DNA of 64,000 bases from Persicaria tinctoria (GCA_037127255.1 JBANSL010000008.1:8675396-8739395); one strand, 5' to 3'. Shown: positions 11,388-22,976, numbered from the stretch's first letter. Notes: a model not told the origin generated them from the letters alone. Numbers and translations: made by a program.

Positions 11388-11832
11388 TTAAAACAGTGTT
11401 TACTAATTACTGTACTTGTTCCGACTGTGCTCTGTTTTGGTCATTTCCCCAACTGTCCACACCACACTCGTCTTTTTCCTTTTCTCCTCCACTTTTCCTT
11501 TCCATCGCAAGCTGCTGCAGCAGCGACCTTCCTGTCCGAATCCGATCGTATATTCTCTCACAGACCAAAGTAAAAGCACATCCTCAGAAAAGCCCCTTCC
11601 TCCTCTTCTGCAACTCAGCCTTTTCGCTTCCCTCTGTCTCCCATTTCCGTCTCCTCCCTCGCCCCCACCAACACCATAAGTACAACCCTCTTTTCCCCTT
11701 TTCTCACGCCGTTCCCTTTTCCGGCAACCCACATTCAACGGTCTGGACGAAATATAACAAAAACACAATCTCTCTGTTTTTCCCCAAATCTTCAGAAAAC
11801 AGAGCACCGGAGAAATTAACTAAAATCAAGCA

Positions 11833-14453
11833 ATGATCAGCCTCACCGACCTCTACCACGTCCTGACGGCCGTGGTACCGCTCTACGTGGCGATGGTCCT
11901 CGCCTACGGCTCCGTCAGGTGGTGGAAGATCTTCACACCGGACCAGTGCTCCGGCATCAACCGCTTCGTCGCCCTCTTCGCCGTCCCGCTCCTCTCCTTC
12001 CACTTCATCTCCACCAACGACCCCTACTCCATGAACTACCGCTTCATCGCCGCCGACTCCCTCCAGAAGCTCATTGTTCTCGCCGTCCTCTCCCTCTGGT
12101 CCCGCCTGAGCTCCCGCGGCTCCCTCGACTGGTCCATCACCCTCTTCTCCCTCTCCACCTTGCCCAACACCCTCGTCATGGGTATCCCCCTCCTCAAGGG
12201 CATGTACGGCGACGCCTCCGGCACCCTCATGGTCCAGATCGTCGTCCTCCAGTGCATCATCTGGTACACCCTCATGCTCTTCCTCTTCGAGTACAGAGGC
12301 GCCCGGATTCTCATCTCCGAGCAGTTCCCCGACACCGCCGGCTCGATTATCTCTTTCAGGTAGCGTTTCTTTGCTCCTCCGGGATGATTTCTGGTTTAAA
12401 GTTTCGATCTTTATGATGTTAATGGGTGTACTTTTGGGGGTTTTAGGGTTGACTCTGATATTTTGTCGCTGGATGGGAAAGAGCCGTTGCAAACGGAGGC
12501 AGCAGTTGGGGAAGATGGGAAGCTCCATGTGACCGTTAGGAAGTCGACGAGCTCCCGGTCGGAGATCTACAGCCGCCACTCCCACGGCGGCGGCATGCAC
12601 TTCACTCCCAGGCCTTCAAACCTAACCAACGCCGAGATTTACTCGCTTCAGTCCTCCCGGAATCCGACTCCGAGAGGGTCGAGCTTCAACCACACCGATT
12701 TCTACTCAATGGTCAACGGTGGGAAGACTCTGACCAGTGTGAGTCCGAGGGGCTCTAATTTTGGGAATATGGGGTTCGATGAGGAAGCTGGTGCGGGCCA
12801 GGCTCGGGCCCCGGGGATCGCAGGATACCCGGCTCCTGCCGGAGCTGGGATCTTCTCGCCGGCGGCGGGCCCTGATGCTAAAAAGAGGGCGGCAAACGCC
12901 GGCGGAAAGGATCTCCACATGTTTGTTTGGAGTGCGAATGCTTCGCCAGTGTCTGAGGGTGGGATCCATGTGTTCAGGGGAGGGGTTGGTGATGGGAATG
13001 ATCTTGGTGGGGTTGCTCACCCAACTGCGAAAGGTATGAATTAAAGATCAAATCTTTACCCTTGTTTCGGCCTTAATTTATGTTTTAGGTATTGAAATTG
13101 AAACTCTATCAAGTAATTCCTTTGTTTGGTCCAAGAATTAGGTTTGAATTGGAATTTTCGGCTAATGAATTCAGTGATGACGGTTGTGAATTCATTAGTG
13201 TAAAATTAGGGTTTGAGGAAACCTGATCTCCAAACAACCAATGTATGATTGGATGATTCTAACTTGATCCCTCTTACAGAAATTTGGCAACCAAGGTTGC
13301 CCTATCTAGAATCATGTTTCCGCTGATTTTATCGTCTTCTGGATTCGAAATGCGCGGTTTAGTGTGTTGCTTGGTCTTGTTTTGCTACCAGTCTTGACAT
13401 ATCTGTGTGGATTTGTTACTTTGTGAGAATACCATCAGATTATGACCACTATGGCCGGGATGAGTTTAGCTTCGGGAACAGACAAGACGGGAACAGCGCT
13501 GAAGGGCCCACACTTTCGAAGCTGGGGTCGAGCTCCACGGCTGAGCTGCGGCCCAAGGGTGACCCACAGGGTGAGCCCAAAGCCCCTGCAATGCCACCTA
13601 CCAGTGTGATGACCAGGCTGATACTGATCATGGTTTGGAGGAAGCTTATAAGGAATCCGAATACTTACTCGAGTCTCATTGGTCTCACGTGGTCGCTCGT
13701 GTGCTTCAAGTAAGCCTCACTTTCTTTTGCCTTGTGTGCTTGATTCATTTTCGTTGTTCATGTTATTCAGTGGTTGAAATCTCGGTCCTTGTAGGTTCCA
13801 TGTCGAGATGCCTGCAATTGTAGCTAATTCCATAGCCATTCTCTCCAATGCAGGCCTCGGGATGGCCATGTTTAGCCTCGGTATCCAATCAAATACAACA
13901 CTTAGTTTTTTGTACCCTTGTCAAGATTGTGGTTGCTTATTTCTAAGCACATTTTATGGTGTTATTCAATGCAGGGTTGTTCATGGCCCTGCAGCCGAAA
14001 ATCATAGCATGTGGAAACTCGGTTGCCACCTTCTCAATGGCAGTGCGGTTCATCACAGGCCCCGCTGTCATGGCAGCGGCTTCCATAGCAGTCGGACTTC
14101 GTGGCACCCTCTTACATATCGCCATCGTGCAGGTAAAATCACCATCACCTGTTCAAACAAAAGCAAAGCTCCTTTACCTAGCTTGGTTACTAACATAATC
14201 CATCGTGTTTCGTTTCTTGCAGGCTGCGCTTCCACAGGGAATAGTCCCGTTTGTGTTCGCCAAGGAGTACAATGTGCACCCGAACATCCTCAGCACCGGG
14301 TATCGATACTATATCCCCTTGTATCTTTTTAACACTTACCTAGAAAAAACTGCAATTGCACTAATTTGTGTTGGGTTTTTTCGCAGGGTGATTTTCGGGA
14401 TGCTGATAGCTCTTCCGATCACGCTTGTTTACTACATTTTGCTCGGCCTCTGA
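11833..14453 (+). CDS. PIN: PIN-FORMED auxin efflux carrier (canonical, long-loop), 7 exons
   Basis: Model: join(11833..12359, 12447..13033, 13439..13709, 13795..13880, 13975..14132, 14223..14299, 14387..14453), 590 residues, all introns GT-AG with consistent phases. The N-terminal five-helix block (about 7-160) contains [20 protein letters not shown] and [15 protein letters not shown]. The hydrophilic loop (about 165-430) carries TPRPS (229-233) and TPRGS (250-254), the sites phosphorylated by PID/WAG-type AGC kinases in known PINs, plus DLHMFVWS. The C-terminal block begins at [18 protein letters not shown] (423) with NPNTY at 444-448 and ends VYYILLGL. This is a plasma-membrane auxin exporter of the long PIN type. 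It mixes PIN1-like ([19 protein letters not shown]) and PIN3-like ([14 protein letters not shown]) features, so I do not assign a paralogue number. In exon 4 Phe replaces the usual Trp of the K-W-x-(V/I)-x-MP motif. Confidence 0.95.
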
Positions 14454-14999
14454 AGGTTCGAAGATGAAACCGGAGAAGCCATTGAAGGATGAAAAACAGA
14501 AAAGAACTAAGCTACTACTTAGGAAGTAGAGATACAACTTTTGGAAACCAGTAGGAGAGTTTGTTTTGTTGAACTTAACTGAACTGAATGAGCTTAATTT
14601 ATTTTATTTGATCATTTTTGGTAGCTTTGGGTTTAGTACAAACATCACAAATTTGTCTTCTTTCTACTTCTGAATGAGCTTTGAGTTTGAAAGGTGTTTA
14701 TACAAACATCACAAATCTCAACAGTGGCGGGAAACTGCTTTTCAGAATAGGTGGACTGTTTTTGAAGCCGTAGTGTTCTTTCTACTTCTGATTTTCTGGT
14801 AAATTTGTCTTCTTTTATGAACAACAAAGTGGTTTAGAGTCAAACTCGGACAAAGTTTATAAAGGGGTATGTGCAAAGTTTTGGGTTTTTTTTAACAGGG
14901 AAAATTATGTGTGGCAATTTATTTGAAAAATGAAAATTGGTTGGGGTTGAAAGGGTAGATGAAGAAATAGTTGGAGGATTTAAAAGATAAAACTACCAA
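14454..14999. other. PIN 3' flank, no further gene seen
   Basis: The sequence after the PIN stop has several AATAA-like signals near 14590-14610, fitting a 3' UTR. There is also a duplicated phrase, ACAAACATCACAAAT(T/C)T (14638 and 14702). No ORF or element end could be supported up to the MITE at 15000. Confidence 0.4.
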
Positions 15000-15358
15000 G
15001 ACTAACTCCAATGGTATGGTGCAAATGCTTAAATATGCACATTTTGATGCAAATTGTGCTCCAATGGTTACTTTTGAGTGTTTAAAATATGCACATTTGC
15101 ACATAAAGTGCTCAAATATAAGCACATCACCTCCCCCATGTGCAAAAACTTTTTATCACTTTTCAATAAAGTAAAGTCATTTATATTAGTTGTTTTTAAG
15201 TTTTTTCTTTTCCTTTTTAATTTAATCACAATTACTTAGAGATAGGTGTGTATAAAATACACATATAACCAATGGAGTAAAACATCAAAAAGTGATGTGC
15301 ATTTTTAAACACCTTGTGCAAATATGTACATTTGCACACTCAACCATTGGAGTTAGTC
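15000..15358. mobile_element. Tourist-like MITE
   Basis: GACTAACTCCAATGG at the left end is the exact reverse complement of CCATTGGAGTTAGTC at the right end. The flanking triplets are CAA and TAA, a 3-bp TSD with one mismatch. The interior repeats phrases such as AATATGCACATTT and TGTGCAAA. Length 359 bp and no coding capacity. Confidence 0.78.
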
Positions 15359-15432
15359 TAAGTAGGTTTTTTGCTAGGAAAAAGCCATTCCAACTGGTTT
15401 ATTTGATTCAAGTAGTTTTTATATGGTTTGTA

Positions 15433-15654
15433 CTCTGTTAATTAAAACTTGTCATTTACTATTTATGCACGTTTTTTTATAATGCTAAAAACTATGTAAA
15501 ATATTAATATTTTTTTACATTTGTTTTTATAAATTCATACTTGATAGTAATAAGTATGAAATTATAAAAAAAATTATTAATATTTTATATAGTTTTTAAC
15601 ACATAAAAAGCGTGCGTGAATAGTAAAACGTCAAGTTTTAATTAACGGAGGGAG
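15433..15654. mobile_element. Stowaway-type MITE, TA target site
   Basis: The right end ACGGAGGGAG and its TA flank match the Stowaway consensus CTCCCTCCGT. The left end is degraded (CTCTGTTAATT) but also preceded by TA. The two halves pair over most of their length through TTTATGCACG/GCGTGCGTGAATAG and CTAAAAACTA/TAGTTTTTAA. It is a relative of the better preserved copy at 59163-59398. Confidence 0.8.
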
Positions 15655-16975
15655 TATAACTCAAGAAGTTTAATTATTGGGTGTCATTTGGTTAACAAAG
15701 CTTATCATTTCTATTTTTTTAAAGCAAGAATTCGAAAAACTAAACAAGCTTATAAATATATAAATTTAAAATAAAAATGAAAATGAAAAGCGATTAGGAT
15801 CAGCTACGCATGATTCGCAGTCCATTCTAGAACATTATTTCGAATAAGAACTTGTAATTCTAAATCTATACTTAGAGTCAAGAATAGTGGTTGTATGATT
15901 TAGAAATACTAATTTATCCGTTACACTGTAAATATAGCTTCTCGTTTCATTGAAACTAGTTTTAGATATACTTAGATTTCTTGGGAATTATTCCATGAAG
16001 GCATGATTTTTAACACTTTGATTCCTTAAAACAAAGCCACTATTAAAATTTCCAATTGTGGAAAGTATTGTATTATTGAATTTAGTCTTTTCCTAATTAT
16101 GGAGAGTGTAATGTATGTTATATACAATGGCAAATGAATGTTCAAATCCATGCTTTATAAAATACACATTCATGAGTCATGATTTATATGAGGAGGAAGA
16201 ATGCTTTTTATGATTGAAGGCGTGCAGAATTTGTGGGATTTTGGCCTACCATTCTTTCTACTACCTTTTGCTACTATTGCCTCTTTCCCTTTTCCTGCTT
16301 TTCTTTCTATAAAAATGTTACCTATAAAAATAAAAGTATTTTCTTTTTATCATATTGTTTTTAGAATATTTAAAACAGAAAAAAGGTTCTTTTCACCTTA
16401 TTGTGATGGCACGAACAAATCTTGTTTCTTAAATTCTGAATGTTGTAACTCAATTAATTTCACTTTTTTTTGAGCAATTAATTTCACTTTAAGATCGGTT
16501 GATATTTATAATTTATTTAAATTGACTATTGTAGAAGATTTAGAATATAAAAAAGATTGCACCAAAAAAAAAAGAATATAATAAATATATTACCAATCAC
16601 AAGTTGATAGGGTGGTTGTGAGGATACATCTCATTCAAGATGTTCGAAATTCTAATCATCTTATAAATATAAAGTTATATGTGAGTTGGACGGTTAATCT
16701 TTTAAATACCACCCAGTTACCTGATTTAGAGGTTGAACGACTTAGACCTATCAAACCAGATTAAAACGAGAAAAAAAAAATTAGAGGGAGAATTTTTTTT
16801 AAAATTATCTTTGAGAAACTAGTAAGAAAAACTTACCTACTCTCACAATAATTGCAATTTGTTCCTTTTTTATCCCCCAAAATAACCCATATACTCATAG
16901 ATCTTTAGATTTCCTACCTCTGGAGAATCTAATAACAACAAACCAATTAACCAATCAATCAATCACTTATATATA
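15655..16975. other. AT-rich intergenic sequence, no gene recognised
   Basis: Contains only short ORFs without recognisable motifs, and poly-A/poly-T stretches. It is the preinsertion flank of the LINE that follows. Confidence 0.4.
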
Positions 16976-17093
16976 GCCATGAATCATTTTTTTTTTGGTG
17001 GAAAAACGAGGAGAATAAACTCCCCAAATGAAATTAACTACTAGAACAGCAAACACCAATGTCCAGGACAAACAAACTTAAAACCTACAGAAA

Positions 17094-20000
17094 CTACATG
17101 AACCGAACTCGGGGGACAGCTTTCCCCATCCGATCATCCTCCACCACAGGAAGCACTTCGTCCGGCGGTTCTGGCAACAGATGGAATCCTATAGGCATAT
17201 GAAGAGCAACCTTCGCAAGGGAGTCCGCGAGTCGATTCGCTTCCCTGAAGACGTGAAGAACCCGGATATCCCAAGCTCTATTGATGAAGCCATGGCAATT
17301 GCTCACCAGGCTAGACATAGGATGGCAACCCCCTACGCCTTTCTTGATCAAATTCACCGCCACCGACGAGTCCGTCTCAATTGTGACTTTCCGATACCCC
17401 ATCTCCCAAGCTGTTCTTAGGCAATCCAGAATACTCCAAAGCTCAGCTGCAATAACCGGACTCAAGCCTATATTCCGAGCGCAACCACGAACCCAGTTAC
17501 CGTTCTCATCCCGCAGTACCCCCCCTGCCGACGCAACCCCCTCCTTATTCACTGCACCATCCGCATTCGCCGTGATCCAACCGGCCCTCGGCTTATGCCA
17601 CACCACAAGCGTTTCTACCCTCGATCGCACTCCTCCGGTCAACAGACTTCTAGTAGTAGCTTCCCTATACTCAGCCACTTGATTCAATAAGAAACTCTTC
17701 TTGTCCCTCGTGCTACACACCCCATTGAACACTCTCTCGTTCCGCCATTTCCACGCCCACCATACCGTATAAGCAAACAGATCAGCCCATTCCGATCCAT
17801 CCATCATCCTTCGGGACGACAGAATATTAGTCCTCCACCACTCAGCGAATGGCATTGCAAAGAAATGATGGTCCGAGTCTGCCCCCAACAGTCCTTCCCA
17901 CACCATCCGAATTTGAGCACAATCTCTAAATATGTGTATCATCGATTCCTCCGACTCGGAACAAGAGGAACACCAAGGATCCAAAGCCAGGTGCCTGCGC
18001 CACCTTTCTAGATTAGTGAGCATAGCCCCCTTAGAAGCTAACCAAAGAAACATTCGAACCCTTTCCGACACCTTCATCTTCCATATTTTGTCAAACAGCC
18101 CGCTATCCACACACACCAATGAAGCTGCGTTAGTCAGCTGTTCATAAGCACTTCTAATTGAGTAGTTTCCATCCGAAGACCCCATCCAGCATAACCTATC
18201 CTCCAGCTCTTCATGATTCCCAACCGCTACAGTAGCCAGTCGCCCAAGGATCCCGGACGGCAATAGCTTCGACAAGCTATTCCAGTCCCAGCCGGCATTC
18301 TCGATCCAATAGTCCTTGACCCTATTGTCCTTCTCCTCCTCTCCAATCTCTTCAATCGCCCACTGTTCGAGATTCTCCTCCATCACCCACTTGTCCTTCC
18401 AGAAATCAATATTCTGTCCATCCCCCAGTAACCATCTCGAACCCTTAGAAATCACCATCTCCAAGCACTTCCTCATACTTCTCCAGATCAATGACCCTGT
18501 CACTCCATAGGATCCTTCAGTACCCATGTACTTAGCTTGCAACAATTGACACCACACAGCATTCGTGGAATCATTCACAAATCTCCAGGTCAATTTCCCC
18601 GTAATCGCCATATTTAATTGGGCCATCGAACGAATCCCCAACCCACCCTTCGACTTGGGCAAGCACACCTCCTTCCAAGCAACTAGGTGCACTTTCCTTT
18701 GATTCTCACTGTCACCCCAAAGAAATCCCCGACAGATTTTGTCTATCGCCTCACACGTAGCATTCGGGAGAATAACAGTAGCCATGGAATAAATCGGGAT
18801 CGAGGACAACGTTGATTTCACCAGCGTAGTTCTACCCGCCAAGCTTAGCTTTTTCAATCTCCACCCACTGAGCTTGTTCCTAACCTTCTCCACAATCGGA
18901 CCGAAAGTGGCTCCATCCACTCTCGAATGCAGAACCGGCATGCCTAGATAGCTCCCGAGATTACCGGTGACCTCCAGACCACTTTCACATCGTAACTGAT
19001 GAGCCACATTATCCGGGACGTTGGGCGAGAGGAAGATCTTGGACTTACTCATGTTCACCCGTTGTCCCGAATCATTACAAAAGTTCTCCATAACCTTCTT
19101 AATGATCCGCCACTGCTCCTTAGATGCCTCCGCCATCAGCACAATATCATCCGCAAAGAAAATATGGGACAACTCAGGTCCCCTCCTAGTAACCTTTATA
19201 GGTTTCCATTGTCCACCCTCGACAGCTCTCGAGATAGCTTGACTCAATCTCTCAATGCATAACACGAACAAATAAGGAGAAAGCGGATCCCCTTGTCTAA
19301 TACCCCGCGTCGGCTTAAACCCATCTGTTAACTCCCCATTCACCAGCACCCTACTAGACACAGTACTGATACATTCACTGATCCACTCCACCCAACAGCT
19401 AGGAAACCCCGCATCTGTCAAGGTGTCCGCTATAAAGTCCCACCGGAGCCTATCGTAAGCCTTCTCAAGATCCAACTTCAGAATCATCCAACCCTTCCTT
19501 CCTTTCTTCTTCCTCATGGAGTGCACAAGCTCTTGCATCACCACAATATTATCTGTAATGTTCCTACCGGGAATGAAACTTCCTTGCATCGGACCAATCA
19601 GCAAGTCCAATAGCGGTCTTACTCTATTAGCTAGCACCTTCGTTATAGTCTTGTATAGCACATTACAGAGACTGATCGGACGAAATTGAGCCACCAGCTC
19701 CGGTCTAGCGACCTTTGCCAGTAAGACGATTATAGTCTCATTCACCCCAGCCGGCAACCTTGCAGTAGCAAAGAATTCCCTAACAAAATCAGTAACTGAG
19801 TTCCCCACTTTGTCCCAACACTTTTGGAAGAAGATTGGTTGAAACCCATCGATACCTGGTGCCTTTAAGGGTCCCATATCCCCAACAGCCTTTCGTATCT
19901 CCTCATTAGAAAATGGCCGTATAATAGCATCCCACAATTCCGACGGTAGGACTGGGAACTCACCCTTCTCAAGCTTAAAACAAGTCCTTTCATTCTCTGG

Positions 20001-21269
20001 GAGCGAATAAAGGCCCTTGAAGAAAGCGATGATCATCTGCTCAATCTCATTACTTTCCACCACCTCCGAACCATCATCCCTCTTCAGAACTTGTACCCGG
20101 TTCCTCTTCCGCCGAATGACAGTCGAGAGATGAAAATAAGCAGTATTACGATCCCCTGCCAAAAGCCATTTCTCACGAGATTTTTGGAACCAAATTAGCT
20201 CCTCTTGCTCCATCGTGATTTCCAACTCCTTCCGGATTCTATCCTCCTCGTGCAACAACTCACTGGATGGATTATCCGCCAGCTGAGACTGAATCTCTGT
20301 GAGCTGGTTCATAAGACCCTTCTTCCTGTCGAAGATATTCCCGAAAACAGTCCTATTCCATTTGATGAGACAATCCCTTAGCCCTTCGAGAGCCTCGGGC
20401 GCTTGAACCCGCCCATTCCAAGTATCGCTCACCAGGCCCTTAAACCCGGGATGAGTGAGCCACGCAGCCTGGAATCTAAACGGTCTGCGGTTCCTATTCA
20501 GATTCAACTTCTGCACCATCGATAAGAGTAGAGGGGAGTGATCAGAACTCAATTTCGGAAGGTGACGGACCAAGGCTTCCGGCCAATCAAGCCTAGCCTC
20601 CACGTTCCCCACAATCCTATCCAGTCTTCTCGATTTGAGAGTCTCCACTGAATTTCCTCTAGTCCAGGTGAACGTCGGGCCTACGAACCCCATATCTATC
20701 ATTCCCGCCTTATCAATCCACTCTCTAAACAGCTCGGCGTCGGGCGATAACTCACTGGACTCATCGAGTTGTTCCCAGCCATGGATAATACAATTAAAAT
20801 CCCCACCCACAAACAATGGCCCCGACACTTCCTCCGTGGCCTCCGATAACACTCTCCAAAACTCCCTCCTGCCAGCTGCGTTAGGATATGCATAGACAAA
20901 CAGAAAGTGAAACTTCTTCCCACCACAATCCACCCTAGTCAACACAAACCTCTCGTGGGTCTGGATGATGGAAACATCGACACTGTCTCTATTCCAAAAC
21001 AACCAGATTCCCCCTCTGAAGCCATCAGCCTCAACGATAAATCTATCCGAAAAGTCCAGCCTCTCATACACCTGCTGGGCACGAGCCCCAGAAATCTTAG
21101 GTTCGAATATCGCAAGGATATCCACCTTATGTACTTTGATTAAATACTTAATCGATCTACGAAACCCGCCACTGCCGGCCCCGCAACAATTCCAAAGAAT
21201 ACAATCCATGGAAAACTTACCAGGCAAGCCAAACCCTCTCCGAACCCTAACAACCATCCGGGTTCCCAT
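17094..21269 (-). CDS. LINE ORF2: endonuclease / reverse transcriptase / RNase H polyprotein
   Basis: 1391 residues, intact. An APE-type endonuclease occupies about 20-260: NCCGAGS start, FVGGDFNCI, then LDRIVGN and SSDHSPLLL. The reverse transcriptase follows at about 470-770: PLKAPGIDGF, ARPISLCN-like FRPISLCNVLYK, LDLEKAYDRLRWDF, GIRQGDPLSPYLF, and the catalytic FADD at about 703-706. A zf-RVT region lies at about 1080-1150 and a plant-type RNase H at about 1230-1360, with the acidic set in NADGAVN, AAELW, ETDSS and NRLADSLAK. The enzyme nicks the target and primes reverse transcription there. ORF2's ATG overlaps the ORF1 end by 23 nt in another frame, so reinitiation or a ribosomal shift is likely. 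A later ATG just before DCILWNCC may be the true domain start. Confidence 0.96.
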   Translation of the reverse strand: MGTRMVVRVRRGFGLPGKFSMDCILWNCCGAGSGGFRRSIKYLIKVHKVDILAIFEPKISGARAQQVYERLDFSDRFIVEADGFRGGIWLFWNRDSVDVSIIQTHERFVLTRVDCGGKKFHFLFVYAYPNAAGRREFWRVLSEATEEVSGPLFVGGDFNCIIHGWEQLDESSELSPDAELFREWIDKAGMIDMGFVGPTFTWTRGNSVETLKSRRLDRIVGNVEARLDWPEALVRHLPKLSSDHSPLLLSMVQKLNLNRNRRPFRFQAAWLTHPGFKGLVSDTWNGRVQAPEALEGLRDCLIKWNRTVFGNIFDRKKGLMNQLTEIQSQLADNPSSELLHEEDRIRKELEITMEQEELIWFQKSREKWLLAGDRNTAYFHLSTVIRRKRNRVQVLKRDDGSEVVESNEIEQMIIAFFKGLYSLPENERTCFKLEKGEFPVLPSELWDAIIRPFSNEEIRKAVGDMGPLKAPGIDGFQPIFFQKCWDKVGNSVTDFVREFFATARLPAGVNETIIVLLAKVARPELVAQFRPISLCNVLYKTITKVLANRVRPLLDLLIGPMQGSFIPGRNITDNIVVMQELVHSMRKKKGRKGWMILKLDLEKAYDRLRWDFIADTLTDAGFPSCWVEWISECISTVSSRVLVNGELTDGFKPTRGIRQGDPLSPYLFVLCIERLSQAISRAVEGGQWKPIKVTRRGPELSHIFFADDIVLMAEASKEQWRIIKKVMENFCNDSGQRVNMSKSKIFLSPNVPDNVAHQLRCESGLEVTGNLGSYLGMPVLHSRVDGATFGPIVEKVRNKLSGWRLKKLSLAGRTTLVKSTLSSIPIYSMATVILPNATCEAIDKICRGFLWGDSENQRKVHLVAWKEVCLPKSKGGLGIRSMAQLNMAITGKLTWRFVNDSTNAVWCQLLQAKYMGTEGSYGVTGSLIWRSMRKCLEMVISKGSRWLLGDGQNIDFWKDKWVMEENLEQWAIEEIGEEEKDNRVKDYWIENAGWDWNSLSKLLPSGILGRLATVAVGNHEELEDRLCWMGSSDGNYSIRSAYEQLTNAASLVCVDSGLFDKIWKMKVSERVRMFLWLASKGAMLTNLERWRRHLALDPWCSSCSESEESMIHIFRDCAQIRMVWEGLLGADSDHHFFAMPFAEWWRTNILSSRRMMDGSEWADLFAYTVWWAWKWRNERVFNGVCSTRDKKSFLLNQVAEYREATTRSLLTGGVRSRVETLVVWHKPRAGWITANADGAVNKEGVASAGGVLRDENGNWVRGCARNIGLSPVIAAELWSILDCLRTAWEMGYRKVTIETDSSVAVNLIKKGVGGCHPMSSLVSNCHGFINRAWDIRVLHVFREANRLADSLAKVALHMPIGFHLLPEPPDEVLPVVEDDRMGKAVPRVRFM

Positions 21270-22857
21270 CGACTACCATGTTCCCTCCCTCTTCGGGCTT
21301 ACCATCCTTCGATATCCTTCCTTCCATACTGACCCCCTCATGCTGATCAGCGACGGCCGACTCTTGATTCCCCACATCAAGAGGACATACAGTGCCATCC
21401 TCTCCAACCCCATAGCGAGAGATCCCATCGACCTGCTTCTTACCATTGCTATTCACATCTTTCCCCGTAATATTGTTAAAAACCTCATTACAAACAATTC
21501 CTTTAAACACATTAAACCCAACAGCCTCTTCCATTCTGGGCCTTTTCACCGGCCCACCTTGCATAGCCGGCCCATTCCCTGAAACCCTGGACTCCTTCTT
21601 TCTCAATTTCACTTTCCTGTCCTGCTTCCTCGTACCTGAAACCCCAAAATCAAAACCCTTGGACCCTTCCACGTGGATCGGATGATCACTAGGAAGCGCT
21701 GTCATATTTATATTCTCCCCTATTTTATGCTTCTCATTATTGCCAGGCACCCGTTCAGACCTTCCATCTCTCTCCACATTTATCCCTCCCTCATCATTAA
21801 CAGACGTTTCGACATTGATGACCCCCGAAGTTGGACCGCCTGTCTTACTAGCAACCGCCTTCCCAACCGGTTGGGAATTTCCGGCCATCCCCCCTTTCTG
21901 TTTTTGGTTCCGGCGACGTCGGGGAGCCTCCATCCATGGCCCATAATTGCCGCCACACTCCCCAACCTCACCGGACCCCTTCTGTGGTGATTGTGTTTCC
22001 GAATCCCCCATCTGCACATCAGAGGACGCCTCTGTTTGCCCGATAGGACCCCTTCCAGTTTGTTTTTCCGTACCTCCCACCGGTTCTTTCATTGTCATCG
22101 GGCACTGCACTGCCAAGTGCCCAAACCTCCCACACTTGAAACATATCCGATTCAACCCTTCATACTCTAGGAAGTACACTTCCCCGTTCACTGTAATCGT
22201 GCCTTTAAGGGGTCTAGAAAGATCCACCTCAACACACACCCTAGCATACCGCCCTCTATTAGTGAAAAGTGTACGCGAATCCACCTTGATTGGGTTACCC
22301 ACACCAGAGGCGATTTTCAGAAGTATGCTCTCTTCATATAGCACAATAGGGAGATTTGCTATTCGCACCCATGCCGGCGACGTGGAGATAACATCCGTCA
22401 ACGGATCAAAGCACGGCGACCATGCCTTGATGATTAAGTAGTGGCCAAAGACAGTCCATGGTCCACCAGTAAGTACCTTAAGGTAGTCTTGCTCATTATC
22501 AAACCTGACCACATAGTACCCTTTCGGCAAATCCGCAAGTAACATCTGCCCCACTGGCTTCCAAAGCTCCCTAATCTTCCTTTCCATGGCCACATAAGGG
22601 ACAAAGCCTCCCAACCCTTTGATTATCAGGGAAGATTTCCAAACCGCCTCTAACTCCGCCATAACCTCGTGAGGAATATCCACCACTGGGTCACTGTCGA
22701 TACCCCCCGGGAACGATACTTTGACTTTATCATCCACACACCCAATCCTCGGCACTCTTCCAAACTGAACTCCATCACTCATACATACATCCTTCCAAGA
22801 CCGCGCCCTATCCGGAGGATCTCCTTTAGGAGCATTCTGGAGAGAAATGCTAGCCAT
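21247..22857 (-). CDS. LINE ORF1: DUF4283 / zinc-knuckle nucleic-acid-binding protein
   Basis: The start at 22857 (MASISLQNAPKGDPPDRARS) is preferred. The frame stays open upstream to 22992, but that extension runs through the TSD into host DNA and so cannot belong to the element. From 22857 the protein has 536 residues. It has a DUF4283-type region (WKSSLIIKGLGG to LPIVLYEESILLKIA), then one CCHC knuckle CFKCGRFGHLAVQC (C-x2-C-x4-H-x4-C), and a long polar, low-complexity C-terminal half. In plant L1 elements this protein coats the RNA and partners ORF2 in the ribonucleoprotein. Confidence 0.92.
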   Translation of the reverse strand: MASISLQNAPKGDPPDRARSWKDVCMSDGVQFGRVPRIGCVDDKVKVSFPGGIDSDPVVDIPHEVMAELEAVWKSSLIIKGLGGFVPYVAMERKIRELWKPVGQMLLADLPKGYYVVRFDNEQDYLKVLTGGPWTVFGHYLIIKAWSPCFDPLTDVISTSPAWVRIANLPIVLYEESILLKIASGVGNPIKVDSRTLFTNRGRYARVCVEVDLSRPLKGTITVNGEVYFLEYEGLNRICFKCGRFGHLAVQCPMTMKEPVGGTEKQTGRGPIGQTEASSDVQMGDSETQSPQKGSGEVGECGGNYGPWMEAPRRRRNQKQKGGMAGNSQPVGKAVASKTGGPTSGVINVETSVNDEGGINVERDGRSERVPGNNEKHKIGENINMTALPSDHPIHVEGSKGFDFGVSGTRKQDRKVKLRKKESRVSGNGPAMQGGPVKRPRMEEAVGFNVFKGIVCNEVFNNITGKDVNSNGKKQVDGISRYGVGEDGTVCPLDVGNQESAVADQHEGVSMEGRISKDGKPEEGGNMVVDGNPDGC

Positions 22858-22976
22858 GGGTCTCTCAATCAACCAAGGAATACCTACCAGACTACTCCGG
22901 CGAAAACCACCAGAGAGAAACTTTTTTTTTTTAGTACCTTGTAATTCTTTATTTTTACGTGGCCGCCATGAATCAT

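Larger units (their letters stand above)
16988..22964 (-). mobile_element. full-length LINE (plant L1-type) with perfect 12-bp TSD
   Basis: gccatgaatcat occurs at 16976-16987 and 22965-22976 and bounds a 5977-bp insertion. The T-run at 16988 is the reverse-strand poly-A tail. Reading on the minus strand there is a 5' leader of about 107 nt, ORF1 (22857-21247), ORF2 (21269-17094, overlapping ORF1 by 23 nt in another frame), a 3' UTR of about 100 nt and poly-A. Both ORFs are uninterrupted and the TSD has no mismatch, so the insertion looks young. Whether the short leader is the whole 5' UTR is not known. Confidence 0.95.

Noticed and set aside
11345..11836. 163-codon upstream frame overlapping the PIN start by ATGA
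   Set aside because: It begins inside the MITE, runs through the CT-rich leader and has a Ser/Pro/Phe composition expected from CT repeats. It may be partly transcribed but shows no sign of being a protein gene.
11704..12600. 298-codon open frame on the minus strand
   Set aside because: It lies antisense to PIN exon 1, whose C-rich third codon positions remove stops on the opposite strand. The product is low-complexity (Gly, Glu, Asp) with no domain.
17181..21685. Several forward-strand frames of 70-205 codons
   Set aside because: All are antisense shadows of the two LINE ORFs.
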